Of a stretch of DNA of 64,000 bases, positions 1-10,336 are shown one piece after another. The notes beneath the pieces were generated by a model that was not told the DNA's origin, ran no database searches, and worked only from the letters and a program-made list of their open reading frames with translations. Source of the stretch: Haematococcus lacustris. Taxonomy: Eukaryota > Chlorophyta > Chlorophyceae > Chlamydomonadales > Haematococcaceae. Each line of letters begins with the position of its first letter. Position 1 is the stretch's first letter. Location: contig JASKMD010000007.1 in assembly GCA_030144725.1 (NCBI GenBank), forward strand, positions 8,419,568-8,483,567, written 5' to 3'. Made by a program: the position numbers and the translations under genes.

Positions 1-282
1 AAGGGGAGGAAGGGGAGGGAAGGGAAGGAGAGGTCCATGGGGAGGGCGAGAGAAGTGGGGAGGGCATCGATAGTCTCAGGTGTAGGCGCACAAGACCTGC
101 GGCAATGGTGTGACGATTTGTCAACGGAAGCAAACATTGGACATGGGTACTGGATGCACTCACCATTAGAGTAGGGAGATGTAGAGCTGGCAGATGGAGG
201 GGCAGGTGTAGCAGCCCTCCATTACAACCCACCTTCCTTTGTCCTCACCTCAGTAGGAAGTGCAGTGTGGGAGAGTAGGGTT
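1..282. other. Spacer before the first pentanucleotide array
   Basis: No gene is supported here. Positions 86-125 contain a short sequence (TAGGCGCACAAGACCTGCGG and following bases) that recurs at 2177-2217 ahead of the second pentanucleotide array, so this is part of a dispersed repeat. Confidence 0.5.
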
Positions 283-816
283 GGGCTGGGCTGGGCTGGG
301 CTGGGCTGGGCTGGGCTGGGCTGGGCTGGGCTGGGCTGGGCTGGGCTGGGCTGGGCTGGGCTGGGCTGGGCTGGGCTGGGCTGGGCTGGGCTGGGCTGGG
401 CTGGGCTGGGCTGGGCTGGGCTGGGCTGGGCTGGGCTGGGCTGGGCTGGGCTGGGCTGGGCTGGGCTGGGCTGGGCTGGGCTGGGCTGGGCTGGGCTGGG
501 CTGGGCTGGGCTGGGCTGGGCTGGGCTGGGCTGGGCTGGGCTGGGCTGGGCTGGGCTGGGCTGGGCTGGGCTGGGCTGGGCTGGGCTGGGCTGGGCTGGG
601 CTGGGCTGGGCTGGGCTGGGCTGGGCTGGGCTGGGCTGGGCTGGGCTGGGCTGGGCTGGGCTGGGCTGGGCTGGGCTGGGCTGGGCTGGGCTGGGCTGGG
701 CTGGGCTGGGCTGGGCTGGGCTGGGCTGGGCTGGGCTGGGCTGGGCTGGGCTGGGCTGGGCTGGGCTGGGCTGGGCTGGGCTGGGCTGGGCTGGGCTGGG
801 CTGGGCTGGGCTGGGC
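283..816. repeat. (GGGCT)n pentanucleotide array
   Basis: An essentially perfect run of CTGGG units of about 107 copies, ending at a short CAG-rich sequence. Because 5 is not a multiple of 3 and the unit has no stop in several frames, it produces long artefactual ORFs (LGWAG-type and PAQPS-type peptides) on both strands. Confidence 0.98.
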
Positions 817-1009
817 AGCAGCAGTAGGGGGGCTGGATACTAAGGGCTATGTTGCGCAATGCTAGCTCCTTCTAAGCTCTTACCTTGATCCTAAGCTCTT
901 ACCATAGTCCGTCTGGCCTCTTCGCTGCTCACAACACGTTGCACCTGCCTTGCGTTGGTGCATCAATGCTTGCGATTCATTGCGGAGAATCGTTGCGAGG
1001 AAACTGGCC

Positions 1010-1116
1010 GCGAGGCTAGCTGCGATGCTGGCTGCGATGCTGGCTGCGAGGCTGGCTGCGAAACTGGCTGCGAGGCTGGCTGCGAGGAAAACGGCTGCGA
1101 GGCTGGCTGCGAGGTG
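1010..1116. repeat. GAGGCTGGCTGC minisatellite
   Basis: Tandem 12-bp units (GAGGCTGGCTGC with GATGCT and GAAACT variants), about eight copies. No gene is supported in 817-1430. Confidence 0.85.
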
Positions 1117-1160
1117 AGATCCTCGCACCAAGCTGCCTCACAGGTATGCTTCTGCGCTGC

Positions 1161-1361
1161 TGGACCAGCTGTGTGGCCGCGAGGTTGTCTGCCGAGTATG
1201 TGGCTGCGAGTATGGGCTAGATGTGGCTGCGAGTATGGGTAACCTCGTGCGATGCCATCTGTGGACCAGCTGTGTGGCCGCGAGGTTGATTGCCGAGTAT
1301 GTGGCTGCGAGTATGGGCTAGATGCGGCTGCGAGTATGGGTAACCTCGTGCGATGCCATCG
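1161..1361. repeat. 101-bp tandem duplication
   Basis: The block starting TGGACCAGCTGTGTGGCCGC at 1161 is repeated at 1262, and both copies run to GTGCGATGCCATC, so the period is 101 bp. The copies differ at only a few positions, for example TGTCTGCC versus TGATTGCC. Confidence 0.9.
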
Positions 1362-1431
1362 CTGCAATACCGGCTACACGATGCTGCGACTAAGTGTTGG
1401 ACGGCCTTGAATGCAAGTGATTCAAGGCTAC

Positions 1432-1828
1432 AGTACTGTAAGTGGTCTCTCGAGGTACCTCGAGGTACCTCGAGGTACTGTAGATGTCTACAGTACTGTA
1501 GATGTCTACAGTACTGTAGATGTCTACAGTACTGTAGGTACCTACAGTACTGTAAGTGGTCTCTCGAGGTACCTCGAGGTACCTCGAGGTACTGTAGATG
1601 TCTACAGTACTGTAGATGTCTATAGTACTGTAGATGTCTACAGTACTGTAGATGTCTACAGTACTGTAGATGTCTACAGTACTGTAGATGTCTACAGTAC
1701 TGTAAATGGTCTCTCGAGGTACCTCGAGGTACCTACAGTACTGTAGACATCTACAGTACTGTAGCATGGCCGTATCTCACCTCGAGGTACCCCGACAGTA
1801 CTGTAGACACCTACAGTACTGTAGCATG
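1432..1828. repeat. Tandem array of perfect palindromes (TACAGTACTGTA / GAGGTACCTC)
   Basis: Units of about 18 bp (GATGTCTACAGTACTGTA) are stacked with runs of CTCGAGGTAC. Both cores are perfect palindromes, so each unit can form a cruciform and units can pair with each other in either orientation. In the 3' part the spacer switches to the reverse complement (GACATC instead of GATGTC), so the array itself is inverted around about 1735. The AGTACT centre recurs in the unrelated arrays at 33-38 kb. Confidence 0.95.
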
Positions 1829-2510
1829 GCCGTATCTCACCAACCGCGCAAAATCACGAATTTTAGTTTCGACCCCCAATCTTACAATGCCTTCATTTGA
1901 CTATGTACCAAGTCCGAGGCTCTGAATCTCAAAAATGCTGTTACTAATTTGCCTGAGTGGTGTTAACCACTTACCGGGAGCTACTCACTCACTACCCGGC
2001 ATGAGGGCGGGCGTGAGGGCATGAGGGCATGAGGGCGTGAGGACATGAGGGCATGAGTGCGTGCGTGCGTGCGTGATGGAGGAGGGGATAGGGGGAGTGG
2101 CTGCCTCATGACTGCTTGGCGCAAGCTGCTTCACGGGGGCAAGGGGGGATAGGCGCATAAGGGGGCATAGGGGGCATAGGCGCACAAGACCTGCGGCAAG
2201 GGTGGGACGCGTTGTCAATGTAGCAGGAGCAGCAGTAACATCACTCATCACACAACGACCCACCCTGCCTGCTAAGGCTATGGTGCAGCTACAGCATGTG
2301 GTATGTGGATAGACATGGCCAGAGGTGTGGTGTAGATGGGCATGGCTCCAGGCTGCCGTACACAGCATGTTGCCACTACCGTTTCCATAGGATGAGAGTT
2401 GTAGTGACAGTGTGTGTAGAGGTGGTGGTTTGGGCCGGGCTGGGTGGGGGCGGGGGCGGGAGAGGGAGCGGGGGCGGGGGAAGTGTGTTGATGAATTGGG
2501 AGGAGGTGGG
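1829..2510. other. Spacer with GC-rich low-complexity DNA
   Basis: No coding exon is convincing. 1995-2075 is a run of GAGGGCATGAGGGCGT-like units. 2177-2217 matches 86-125 near the first array. Confidence 0.5.
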
Positions 2511-2514
2511 GGCG

Positions 2515-4643
2515 GGTCGGGGCGGGTCGGGGCGGGTCGGGTCGGGTCGGGTCGGGTCGGGTCGGGTCGGGTCGGGTCGGGTCGGGTCGGGTCGGGTCGG
2601 GTCGGGTCGGGTCGGGTCGGGTCGGGTCGGGTCGGGTCGGGTCGGGTCGGGTCGGGTCGGGTCGGGTCGGGTCGGGTCGGGTCGGGTCGGGTCGGGTCGG
2701 GTCGGGGTCGGGTCGGGTCGGGTCGGGTCGGGTCGGGTCGGGTCGGGTCGGGTCGGGTCGGGTCGGGTCGGGTCGGGTCGGGTCGGGTCGGGTCGGGTCG
2801 GGTCGGGTCGGGTCGGGTCGGGTCGGGTCGGGTCGGGTCGGGTCGGGTCGGGTCGGGTCGGGTCGGGTCGGGTCGGGTCGGGTCGGGTCGGGTCGGGTCG
2901 GGTCGGGTCGGGTCGGGTCGGGTCGGGTCGGGTCGGGTCGGGTCGGGTCGGGTCGGGTCGGGTCGGGTCGGGTCGGGTCGGGTCGGGTCGGGTCGGGTCG
3001 GGTCGGGTCGGGTCGGGTCGGGTCGGGTCGGGTCGGGTCGGGTCGGGTCGGGTCGGGTCGGGTCGGGTCGGGTCGGGTCGGGTCGGGTCGGGTCGGGTCG
3101 GGTCGGGTCGGGTCGGGTCGGGTCGGGTCGGGTCGGGTCGGGTCGGGTCGGGTCGGGTCGGGTCGGGTCGGGTCGGGTCGGGTCGGGTCGGGTCGGGTCG
3201 GGTCGGGTCGGGTCGGGTCGGGTCGGGTCGGGTCGGGTCGGGTCGGGTCGGGTCGGGTCGGGTCGGGTCGGGTCGGGTCGGGTCGGGTCGGGTCGGGTCG
3301 GGTCGGGTCGGGTCGGGTCGGGTCGGGTCGGGTCGGGTCGGGTCGGGTCGGGTCGGGTCGGGTCGGGTCGGGTCGGGTCGGGTCGGGTCGGGTCGGGTCG
3401 GGTCGGGTCGGGTCGGGTCGGGTCGGGTCGGGTCGGGTCGGGTCGGGTCGGGTCGGGTCGGGTCGGGTCGGGTCGGGTCGGGTCGGGTCGGGTCGGGTCG
3501 GGTCGGGTCGGGTCGGGTCGGGTCGGGTCGGGTCGGGTCGGGTCGGGTCGGGTCGGGTCGGGTCGGGTCGGGTCGGGTCGGGTCGGGTCGGGTCGGGTCG
3601 GGTCGGGTCGGGTCGGGTCGGGTCGGGTCGGGTCGGGTCGGGTCGGGTCGGGTCGGGTCGGGTCGGGTCGGGTCGGGTCGGGTCGGGTCGGGTCGGGTCG
3701 GGTCGGGTCGGGTCGGGTCGGGTCGGGTCGGGTCGGGTCGGGTCGGGTCGGGTCGGGTCGGGTCGGGTCGGGTCGGGTCGGGTCGGGTCGGGTCGGGTCG
3801 GGTCGGGTCGGGTCGGGTCGGGTCGGGTCGGGTCGGGTCGGGTCGGGTCGGGTCGGGTCGGGTCGGGTCGGGTCGGGTCGGGTCGGGTCGGGTCGGGTCG
3901 GGTGGTCGGGTCGGGTCGGGTCGGGTCGGGTCGGGTCGGGTCGGGTCGGGTCGGGTCGGGTCGGGTCGGGTCGGGTCGGGTCGGGTCGGGTCGGGTCGGG
4001 TCGGGTCGGGTCGGGTCGGGTCGGGTCGGGTCGGGTCGGGTCGGGTCGGGTCGGGTCGGGTCGGGTCGGGTCGGGTCGGGTCGGGTCGGGTCGGGTCGGG
4101 TCGGGTCGGGTCGGGTCGGGTCGGGTCGGGTCGGGTCGGGTCGGGTCGGGTCGGGTCGGGTCGGGTCGGGTCGGGTCGGGTCGGGTCGGGTCGGGTCGGG
4201 TCGGGTCGGGTCGGGTCGGGTCGGGTCGGGTCGGGTCGGGTCGGGTCGGGTCGGGTCGGGTCGGGTCGGGTCGGGTCGGGTCGGGTCGGGTCGGGTCGGG
4301 TCGGGTCGGGTCGGGTCGGGTCGGGTCGGGTCGGGTCGGGTCGGGTCGGGTCGGGTCGGGTCGGGTCGGGTCGGGTCGGGTCGGGTCGGGTCGGGTCGGG
4401 TCGGGTCGGGTCGGGTCGGGTCGGGTCGGGTCGGGTCGGGTCGGGTCGGGTCGGGTCGGGTCGGGTCGGGTCGGGTCGGGTCGGGTCGGGTCGGGTCGGG
4501 TCGGGTCGGGTCGGGTCGGGTCGGGTCGGGTCGGGTCGGGTCGGGTCGGGTCGGGTCGGGTCGGGTCGGGTCGGGTCGGGTCGGGTCGGGTCGGGTCGGG
4601 TCGGGTCGGGTCGGGTCGGGTCGGGTCGGGTCGGGTCGGGTCA
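2515..4643. repeat. (GGGTC)n pentanucleotide array, about 2.1 kb
   Basis: An almost perfect run of about 425 TCGGG units. Two phase slips are visible: an extra G near 2704 and a shortened unit at 3901-3906. Because the unit lacks stops in the forward frames, the array yields open frames of nearly 1000 codons of (S/G)GRVG repeats, which are not genes. Confidence 0.98.
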
Positions 4644-5215
4644 GGTCAGGTCAGGTCAGGTCAGGTCAGGTCAGGTCAGGTCAGGTCAGGTCGGGTCCAG
4701 AGTCGGGTCAGGCCAGGTCAGGTCAGGTCAGGTCAGGTCAGGTCAGGTCAGGTCAGGTCAGGTCAGGTCAGGTCAGGTCAGGTCAGGTCAGGTCAGGTCA
4801 GGTCAGGTCAGGTCAGGTCAGGTCAGGTCAGGTCAGGTCAGGTCAGGTCAGGTCAGGTCAGGTCAGGTCAGGTCAGGTCAGGTCAGGTCAGGTCAGGTCA
4901 GGTCAGGTCAGGTCAGGTCAGGTCAGGTCAGGTCAGGTCAGGTCAGGTCAGGTCAGGTCAGGTCAGGTCAGGTCAGGTCAGGTCAGGTCAGGTCAGGTCA
5001 GGTCAGGTCAGGTCAGGTCAGGTCAGGTCAGGTCAGGTCAGGTCAGGTCAGGTCAGGTCAGGTCAGGTCAGGTCAGGTCAGGTCAGGTCAGGTCAGGTCA
5101 GGTCAGGTCAGGTCAGGTCAGGTCAGGTCAGGTCAGGTCAGGTCAGGTCAGGTCAGGTCAGGTCAGGTCAGGTCAGGTCAGGTCAGGTCAGGTCAGGTCA
5201 GGTCAGGTCAGGTCC
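4643..5215. repeat. (GGTCA)n variant of the adjoining array
   Basis: At 4643 the unit changes sharply from GGGTC to GGTCA and stays pure for about 110 units, with one imperfect break at 4690-4715. Irregular GGTCAGATCCAGAGTC units follow to about 5270. The same irregular unit reappears at 7204-7280 beyond the gag fragment. Confidence 0.97.
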
Positions 5216-5521
5216 AGAGTCAGGTCAGGTCAGATCCAGAGTCGGGTCAGGCCAGGTCAGATCCAGTGTAGTGGACATGCGCAGCATGGGCGGCTTGCAT
5301 CTTTTAAACTGACTTGCATGTCTGATCTTTAGCGAACTGAGTACTTGTTCTTTTCTTACAGTGGATGCTTCTGTTGTTCTCTGTGCAAGGTGCTCCGAAC
5401 CTAGGCGGATGCACCGAGCACAGAAGTTCACAGTTTACGTACACCTTTTCCCTTTACACGTGGATGACTAAGAATGTGAATGGTTTTGAGTACTTAAGGC
5501 TCTGTGAGGGCTGAGACAGGC

Positions 5522-5708
5522 ACCTTGGCTCAGAACTCTATCTGACCCCGGGTCCTGTCTCGCTCTCCCGCCCTCACAGATAAGCCGTGCTCTGTTGGTC
5601 ATCTCTGCTATGTTGTAACCTTGGCTCAGAACTCTATCTGACCCCGGGTCCTGTCTCGCTCTCCCGCCCTCACAGGCTCCCGGGTCTCAGCTCCGTTACA
5701 TTGGTGCC
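5522..5708 (+). other. Retrotransposon leader: direct repeat and primer-binding-like site
   Basis: A 58-bp block beginning ACCTTGGCTCAGAACTCTAT and ending CCGCCCTCACAG occurs at 5522-5579 and again at 5618-5675. Just downstream at 5691-5708 lies TTACATTGGTGCC, resembling primer-binding sites that start TGGTGCC behind the 5' LTR of Ty3/gypsy elements. It precedes the gag ORF by about 95 bp. The LTR boundaries themselves could not be defined. Confidence 0.4.
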
Positions 5709-5803
5709 TTCTCTCTCGGGAACCGCAGACCTCTTCCCTCGTCTCTCCCACTCCACCGTTCCTCTCTCCCACTCCGCATTCTCACCGCTAATCCCGCGCC
5801 GCC

Positions 5804-6727
5804 ATGAACGCGGAAGAGATCGCTCAGATGCAACGCGTATTTTCGGAGCAGCAGGCCACAATCCAGCGGCTGGAACAGCAGCTCGCGCAACTGTCCCTGC
5901 AGCAAACCACTCCGGCGGCGCCTGCTCCTGCTCCTGCTCCTCCTCCTACTCCCGCTCCTGCCCCACAGCAGCGTATGCCCCGTGCCAATCCACCCGCCAC
6001 TTTCTCTGGAAGCCGTACCACGGACGTGGCGGCTTGGCTATTCGCAGTGGATCTCTTTTTCACAATCTCCGAGTTGACGGACGCCCAACGGATCGTCTAC
6101 GTCGCCACCCTCCTCTCCGGCCATGCTCTCCTGTGGTACCGCAGCAGCGTCAGCTCATTCACCTCCTGGACGTGCTTTGTCGCTGCTTTTGAGCGGCAGT
6201 TCGCGCCTGTCAACCGGCTGCGCCATGCAAGGGACCGCTTGGCAGCTCTCACCCAAACGAGCTCCGTGCGGCGGTACCTTGGCAAGTTCACAGCGCTCTG
6301 CCTGGAGGTCACGGACCTCTCGCCCGCAGAACAGCTCGACCGGTTCATCCGGGGCCTCAAGCCCTCAGTGCGGCGTGAGCTGGAGCTGCGCGAGCCAACC
6401 TCTTTCTCCGAAGCCACCACCATCGCGGATCGGGTGGACGCCATCTCCTATTCCACCTTAGCCTCCCGCTCCTCCTATCGCCCTCCCTCCACTCCCCGCC
6501 CTCCCCGCCCTGAGACTGCCGCGGTGCCCATGGAGCTGGACGCCATGCTCCACACCAGCCCAAGCCGCAGCCGTGGTACTCGTCTCTCCGATGCTCAGCG
6601 TGCGGCTCTGCGGGACAGCAAGGCGTGCTTCTACTGCCGCAAGGCGGGGCACACCATGAAGGACTGCCCCATCCGCCCTCCCCGCCCAAACGTCAGCAGC
6701 GGCCCACGGAAGGGGGACCGCCGCTAG
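5804..6727 (+). CDS. gag: Gag polyprotein of an LTR retrotransposon (Ty3/gypsy-like), solo gag
   Basis: A 307-aa protein starting at ATG 5804 in a good context (CGCCGCCATGAAC). Residues 1-35 form a Gln-rich coiled coil, followed by a Pro/Ala linker. Residues about 65-225 match the retrotransposon Gag capsid fold (motifs ATFSGSR, LFAVDLFF, LWYRSSV, FERQFAPV, FIRGLKPSVRRELEL). A single CX2CX4HX4C zinc knuckle (CFYCRKAGHTMKDCP) sits near residues 275-289. The frame closes with TAG at 6725-6727. No protease, reverse transcriptase or integrase follows, so this is a gag-only or 3'-truncated copy bounded by GGTCA satellite on both sides. Confidence 0.85.
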   Translation: MNAEEIAQMQRVFSEQQATIQRLEQQLAQLSLQQTTPAAPAPAPAPPPTPAPAPQQRMPRANPPATFSGSRTTDVAAWLFAVDLFFTISELTDAQRIVYVATLLSGHALLWYRSSVSSFTSWTCFVAAFERQFAPVNRLRHARDRLAALTQTSSVRRYLGKFTALCLEVTDLSPAEQLDRFIRGLKPSVRRELELREPTSFSEATTIADRVDAISYSTLASRSSYRPPSTPRPPRPETAAVPMELDAMLHTSPSRSRGTRLSDAQRAALRDSKACFYCRKAGHTMKDCPIRPPRPNVSSGPRKGDRR

Positions 6728-7700
6728 ACGTCGCCTTCCGGACCCTCCCACCACCCCCTCCCACCACCCCCTCCCACCCCCTCCCACCCCCTCCCACCAC
6801 CCCCTCCCACCCCCTCCCACCCCCTCTCACCACCCCCTCCCAGCCCCTCTGCTTTTCCACCTCCTCTCCTTGTCCTCCCCGGTGCGCTCGTCCCCACCGC
6901 GCACCTTACTTCCTCCTCCCTGCCCCTGCACCCTCCTACCCTGGTCTGCATTCCACCTGCCAGCCGTACACTGGTAAGGTGGACACTGCTGGCCGGCCCT
7001 CCCTGCAGGTTGTCAGATCCATGCCCTTACCCCTGCAGCATGTTAGACCTGCTGGCAGCATTCTGAAGCAGCCTTCTGTGGCTGGCTCCACGCCACCGGG
7101 ACGACCTCGTAAGGTCATGCGGTTCTCCCTGCCCCTACCTGCAGCTCTAGGTGGCAGCCCTCCTCGCCCTCCACAGCCTGGCCGGACAGCCCGCCCAGCT
7201 GTGCAGAGTCAGGTCAGGTCAGATCCAGAGTCAGGTCAGGTCAGATCCAGAGTCAGGTCAGGTCCAGAGTCAGGTCAGGTCCAAGTCAAGTTCAGAGTCT
7301 ATGCACCACCATTACTTGCCTGGGTTGGAGTCAAGATGTCCCAACATGGGGTTGGTACTCTTCATGCAAATACTCTTTCAATACTGAACCGTTTTTGATA
7401 GCGTTCATCACACTGGCTGCTGCGAATTATTGCGCATCTACTGGCAAGCGGCGCGTTAACTCTTGCGAGTGAGGCCATGCCGGCGCAAGCGAGCGCGGAT
7501 ACACCTCAGCTGCTCACTATCGATTGTTCTAGTGGTATGTAGCGGCATCAGCGATTGAACTGCGCCTTGCAAGAAGTACAATCTCATTTCAGCCCGCCAG
7601 GCCTTTTACTTGTGCAGGCTGCGTCGGAGTGCCATCGTTGGGCAAGAAATAACTCGACATTGTAGCGAAGTGCGATTGGGTAGAGGTCTCTCTAGGCAGC
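6728..7700. other. C-rich low-complexity tract and spacer after gag
   Basis: 6740-6850 is a CCACCCCCTCC-type tract, and 7204-7280 is a block of irregular GGTCAGATCCAGAGTC units matching 5215-5270. A 257-codon open frame crosses this stretch but is Pro-rich low complexity with no recognisable domain, so I do not call it. Confidence 0.5.
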
Positions 7701-8189
7701 CACACAGAAAAAGGGACCCCCTTGCACAAACTGGCATGTGGTGAGCTGACCACTGTGAGTTATTACTTTCGAGTTATTACTCTGTTCGTAACTCAACGAC
7801 ACAGCTGTTGGAGAAGAAAGCACGGCAATCCATCAACCAGGGCCGCCTCCTCACCCTTTGGCGTGACCCGACTCTGCCTTGCAGGATTTTCTAGCCTACT
7901 CCGACCGCCTGGACCCTGCCCCCTCCCAGCCCCCTCCCAGCCCCAGCCCCGCCTTCCCCACCCTTCCCACTCCCAGCCCCACCCTCCCACCCCCTCCCAA
8001 CCTCTCCCAGCCCCTCCCAGCCCCCTCACTGCCCTCCCACCCCCGCCCCCCCCCCCCCCCGCTGGTGGCACAACAGTCCTAACCGCTGGTGGCACAACAG
8101 TGCAGCCCACACCTGACCCATGCCCCCTTGAGCCCTGTGACCTCTTCATCCCCACCCAAGAGGCCTCACCTGGCAAGCCAGCAGCAAGG

Positions 8190-8665
8190 ACAGCAGCACT
8201 GTCGAGGAGGCTGAGAAGCTATCTGTTAGGGAGCTGCAAGCTTACCTTCGCTTCCACCAGCAAGAGCTTATGAAGGGGTGGCTGAAGCCCAAGCTGAAGG
8301 GTCTTGTCATGGCCCATATCTGCAACACAATAGCCGCCCTGCATGGCGATGAGCTGGGGGTAGCCACAGGTGCCGGTGCTGGTGTCGCCCCTTACCTGCC
8401 CCCCCCTCCTGCTGCACCCCCCTGGCAGCAGCAGGCAGCTGGTGCTGGTGCCGCCCCTGACCTGCCCCCCCCTCCTGCTGCACCCCCCTGGCAGCAGCAG
8501 GCAGCTGGTGCTGGTGCTGCCCCTGGGCTGCCCACCCCTCCTGCTGAGCAGCAGGGGGTCAGGGCGGAGCTGGACACAAGCTCGACACGCAAGCGGAGGG
8601 CGGGCGGGAGGGATCGGACCCAACATATCGAGCAAGGTAACGTAGCAATGGCCTACACACCTTGA
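8190..8665 (+). CDS. Hypothetical exon with SAP-like helix and Pro/Ala/Gln repeats
   Basis: Open frame ending at TGA 8663-8665; the 5' limit is uncertain and probably a splice acceptor. The first part (LSVRELQAYLRFHQQ, then K/L-rich) resembles the two-helix SAP DNA-binding motif. It is followed by two tandem copies of an ATGAGAG-PPPPAAPPWQQQ-type block, then a basic tail (STRKRRAGGRDR). The sequence CACCAGCAAGAGCTTATGAA inside it recurs at 8731-8750, indicating a partial local duplication. It may be transposon-derived, since it lies 0.9 kb before the transposon starting at 9536. Function unknown. Confidence 0.4.
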
Positions 8666-9535
8666 GTGGCCTTACCGAGTGGCCAGGTAGTAGGTACTAC
8701 TCACGAAGCGGTCAAGCTGGACACATGGCACCAGCAAGAGCTTATGAAGGGGCGTCGTTACATCGGTTTGGCGTGCCATGTGCATTGTTTTGACTGCGGC
8801 GACTGTCCCTGACTGTTTGCAGAGGCTACTGGGCCACGTCGGTCGCGGCGGTCGGTCGCGGCGAGGCCCGCATGAGCAAAACTGGCATGAATCTAAATGT
8901 CAAGATTTGAGCCGCCATAGCACTCAGCACAGTGCACAATATTTAATGTCACAAGCTGCACCGCATAGCTGACAGAGTCCTCTATCCAGGGATGTGCGAA
9001 ACATAAATAGAAACCACGTGGCTGAGACGCGGCGACGTTTTGATTACCAGGGGTCGGTTTCCTATCATTTCCTGTCATTTTCTGTTAGTTGGGGTCGCCT
9101 GAGTTGGAGTAGTGCTGCTGCATGGCCACCGCTAGCTGCATGGAGTGCGCTCCGATGGTGTTGGTGTCACCCTCAGGTTGATGTTGCCTAGCTCCTGCAG
9201 CTTGGCCAGCAGCGCCTGGTTGCTGGGTTCCTCAAAGACGGGCATGAGCATGGGGTGGCGGCGCTGCCCTTTGTGCACAAGGCGCCGCTGTAGACTGTGA
9301 GGAACTTGGGGTTGGCGAAGAACTGGCAGAAGTCCTTGAGCTGCTTGAGCATAACCGGGTCCTCGAAGTCAAGGGGCAAGGGAGGGCCAGTGGGTGCTGC
9401 GGGTGCAAGGGCTGCCAGGCGGGCGCTGCAGCGCCTTGGGGGGGGGTGCGTGACTAGCTCTGGCTCTGGCTCTGACTCCGAGTCAGACTGTGGCTCTGGA
9501 TCAGAGTTAAAATTGATTCAGAGTCGGAGTCAGTG
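8666..9535. other. Spacer without supported genes
   Basis: Contains a CTCTGGCTCTGGCTCTGACTC low-complexity patch at 9455-9535 that abuts the transposon end at 9536. A comparable GGCTCTGGCTC patch precedes the transposon-end-like sequence near 27444. Confidence 0.4.
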
Positions 9536-9725
9536 GGTCACCCCCGCCATTGGCCCCGCAATTCACTTTTTGGCACCGTCTTTGACCCGCTGCATGTAAT
9601 TCTTCCACCATTGGGCTCTACATCTCACAACGGTGTCGCTAGCAGGGTAGGCCCTCTTTTGTCGATTGTACTGCATTGTCTCGACGACTTGATTAGCTTC
9701 GCAATGGCAATCTCCATCTGTTTAT

Positions 9726-10009
9726 ATGCGTGTCGTAACAGGAGAGGTGGATTGGTGGCCGGAGGCATTTCCGTGCCGAGCAGCCTTTGCTGCCGTTGGA
9801 CTGGGCAACTCGCGATACATCTCAGGTAAGCACGGGGTGCTATTTCTTAGTGCGTTGTGCATACGATGTCAACACATGCAACCAAATCTGCTGACCTCCA
9901 CAGGTGCTTCGCTGATTTGAGGATCAACACCAAACCCACACCAGCCCAAGGGCTCATAAGCAGCATTGCAGCAAGGCTATCAGACCTTGAAAACAGTGCC
10001 TTGGAGGTG
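9726..10009 (+). CDS. Candidate 5' exons of the transposon gene (partial)
   Basis: ATG 9726 opens a short frame (VDWWPEAFPCRAAF) ending at a consensus donor, CTCAG|GTAAGC, at about 9829. An acceptor at 9902 (CTCCACAG) begins an exon coding CFADLRINTKPTPAQGLI up to LENSALE, ending at the donor GAG|GTGAGT near 10009. The two exons join in frame only if exon 1 is read in the alternative frame that ends AIHL, so either a frameshift or a different splice exists. The splice sites are good and the assignment to one gene is inferred. Confidence 0.35.
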
Positions 10010-10210
10010 AGTAATCTTGTAATACACGTCACCTTGATTAAGTCAGTTTGATGTTCACTCGCACACTCCCGTAACGCATGACAGGCATGGATAGCTGAGG
10101 GTAGCACACAACAGTCACCTGCCCGACTTTCATCTCTTATTATTTCTTATGAACGACGCTACGCCTCAATATGTTGAGCAAACATGTGTTTATGTGTTTC
10201 TATGCGCAGG

Positions 10211-10336
10211 ATGCCGTCGACATACTACCACCCTTATCTCAACAGTCCAACAGCTAGGGATGAGCCCGATGCTAGACTGTGTGCTGTTTGTGGACTCACG
10301 TGTGCAGCCAAGAATAGGGATGGGTTTGTGTGCTGA
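10211..10336 (+). CDS. Short Cys-rich exon of the transposon gene
   Basis: ATG 10211 directly follows an acceptor-like TATGCGCAG and opens a 41-codon frame ending RLCAVCGLTCAAKNRDGFVC. The CxxC plus two further Cys suggest a metal-binding motif, and CWQC follows after the next intron. It lies between the preceding exons and the Pro-rich exon of the same transposon. It could be a separate small ORF or an internal exon; the downstream junction is not resolved. Confidence 0.3.
   Translation: MPSTYYHPYLNSPTARDEPDARLCAVCGLTCAAKNRDGFVC

Noticed and set aside
245..865. Pro/Ala/Gln and LGWAG repeat ORFs of about 200 codons
   Set aside because: Direct translations of the GGGCT pentanucleotide array on both strands, with no independent coding evidence.
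2296..5332. Open frames of 470-990 codons of GRVGS or GQVRS repeats
   Set aside because: They are translations of the GGGTC/GGTCA array; all three forward frames are open with the same composition and phase slips do not end them.
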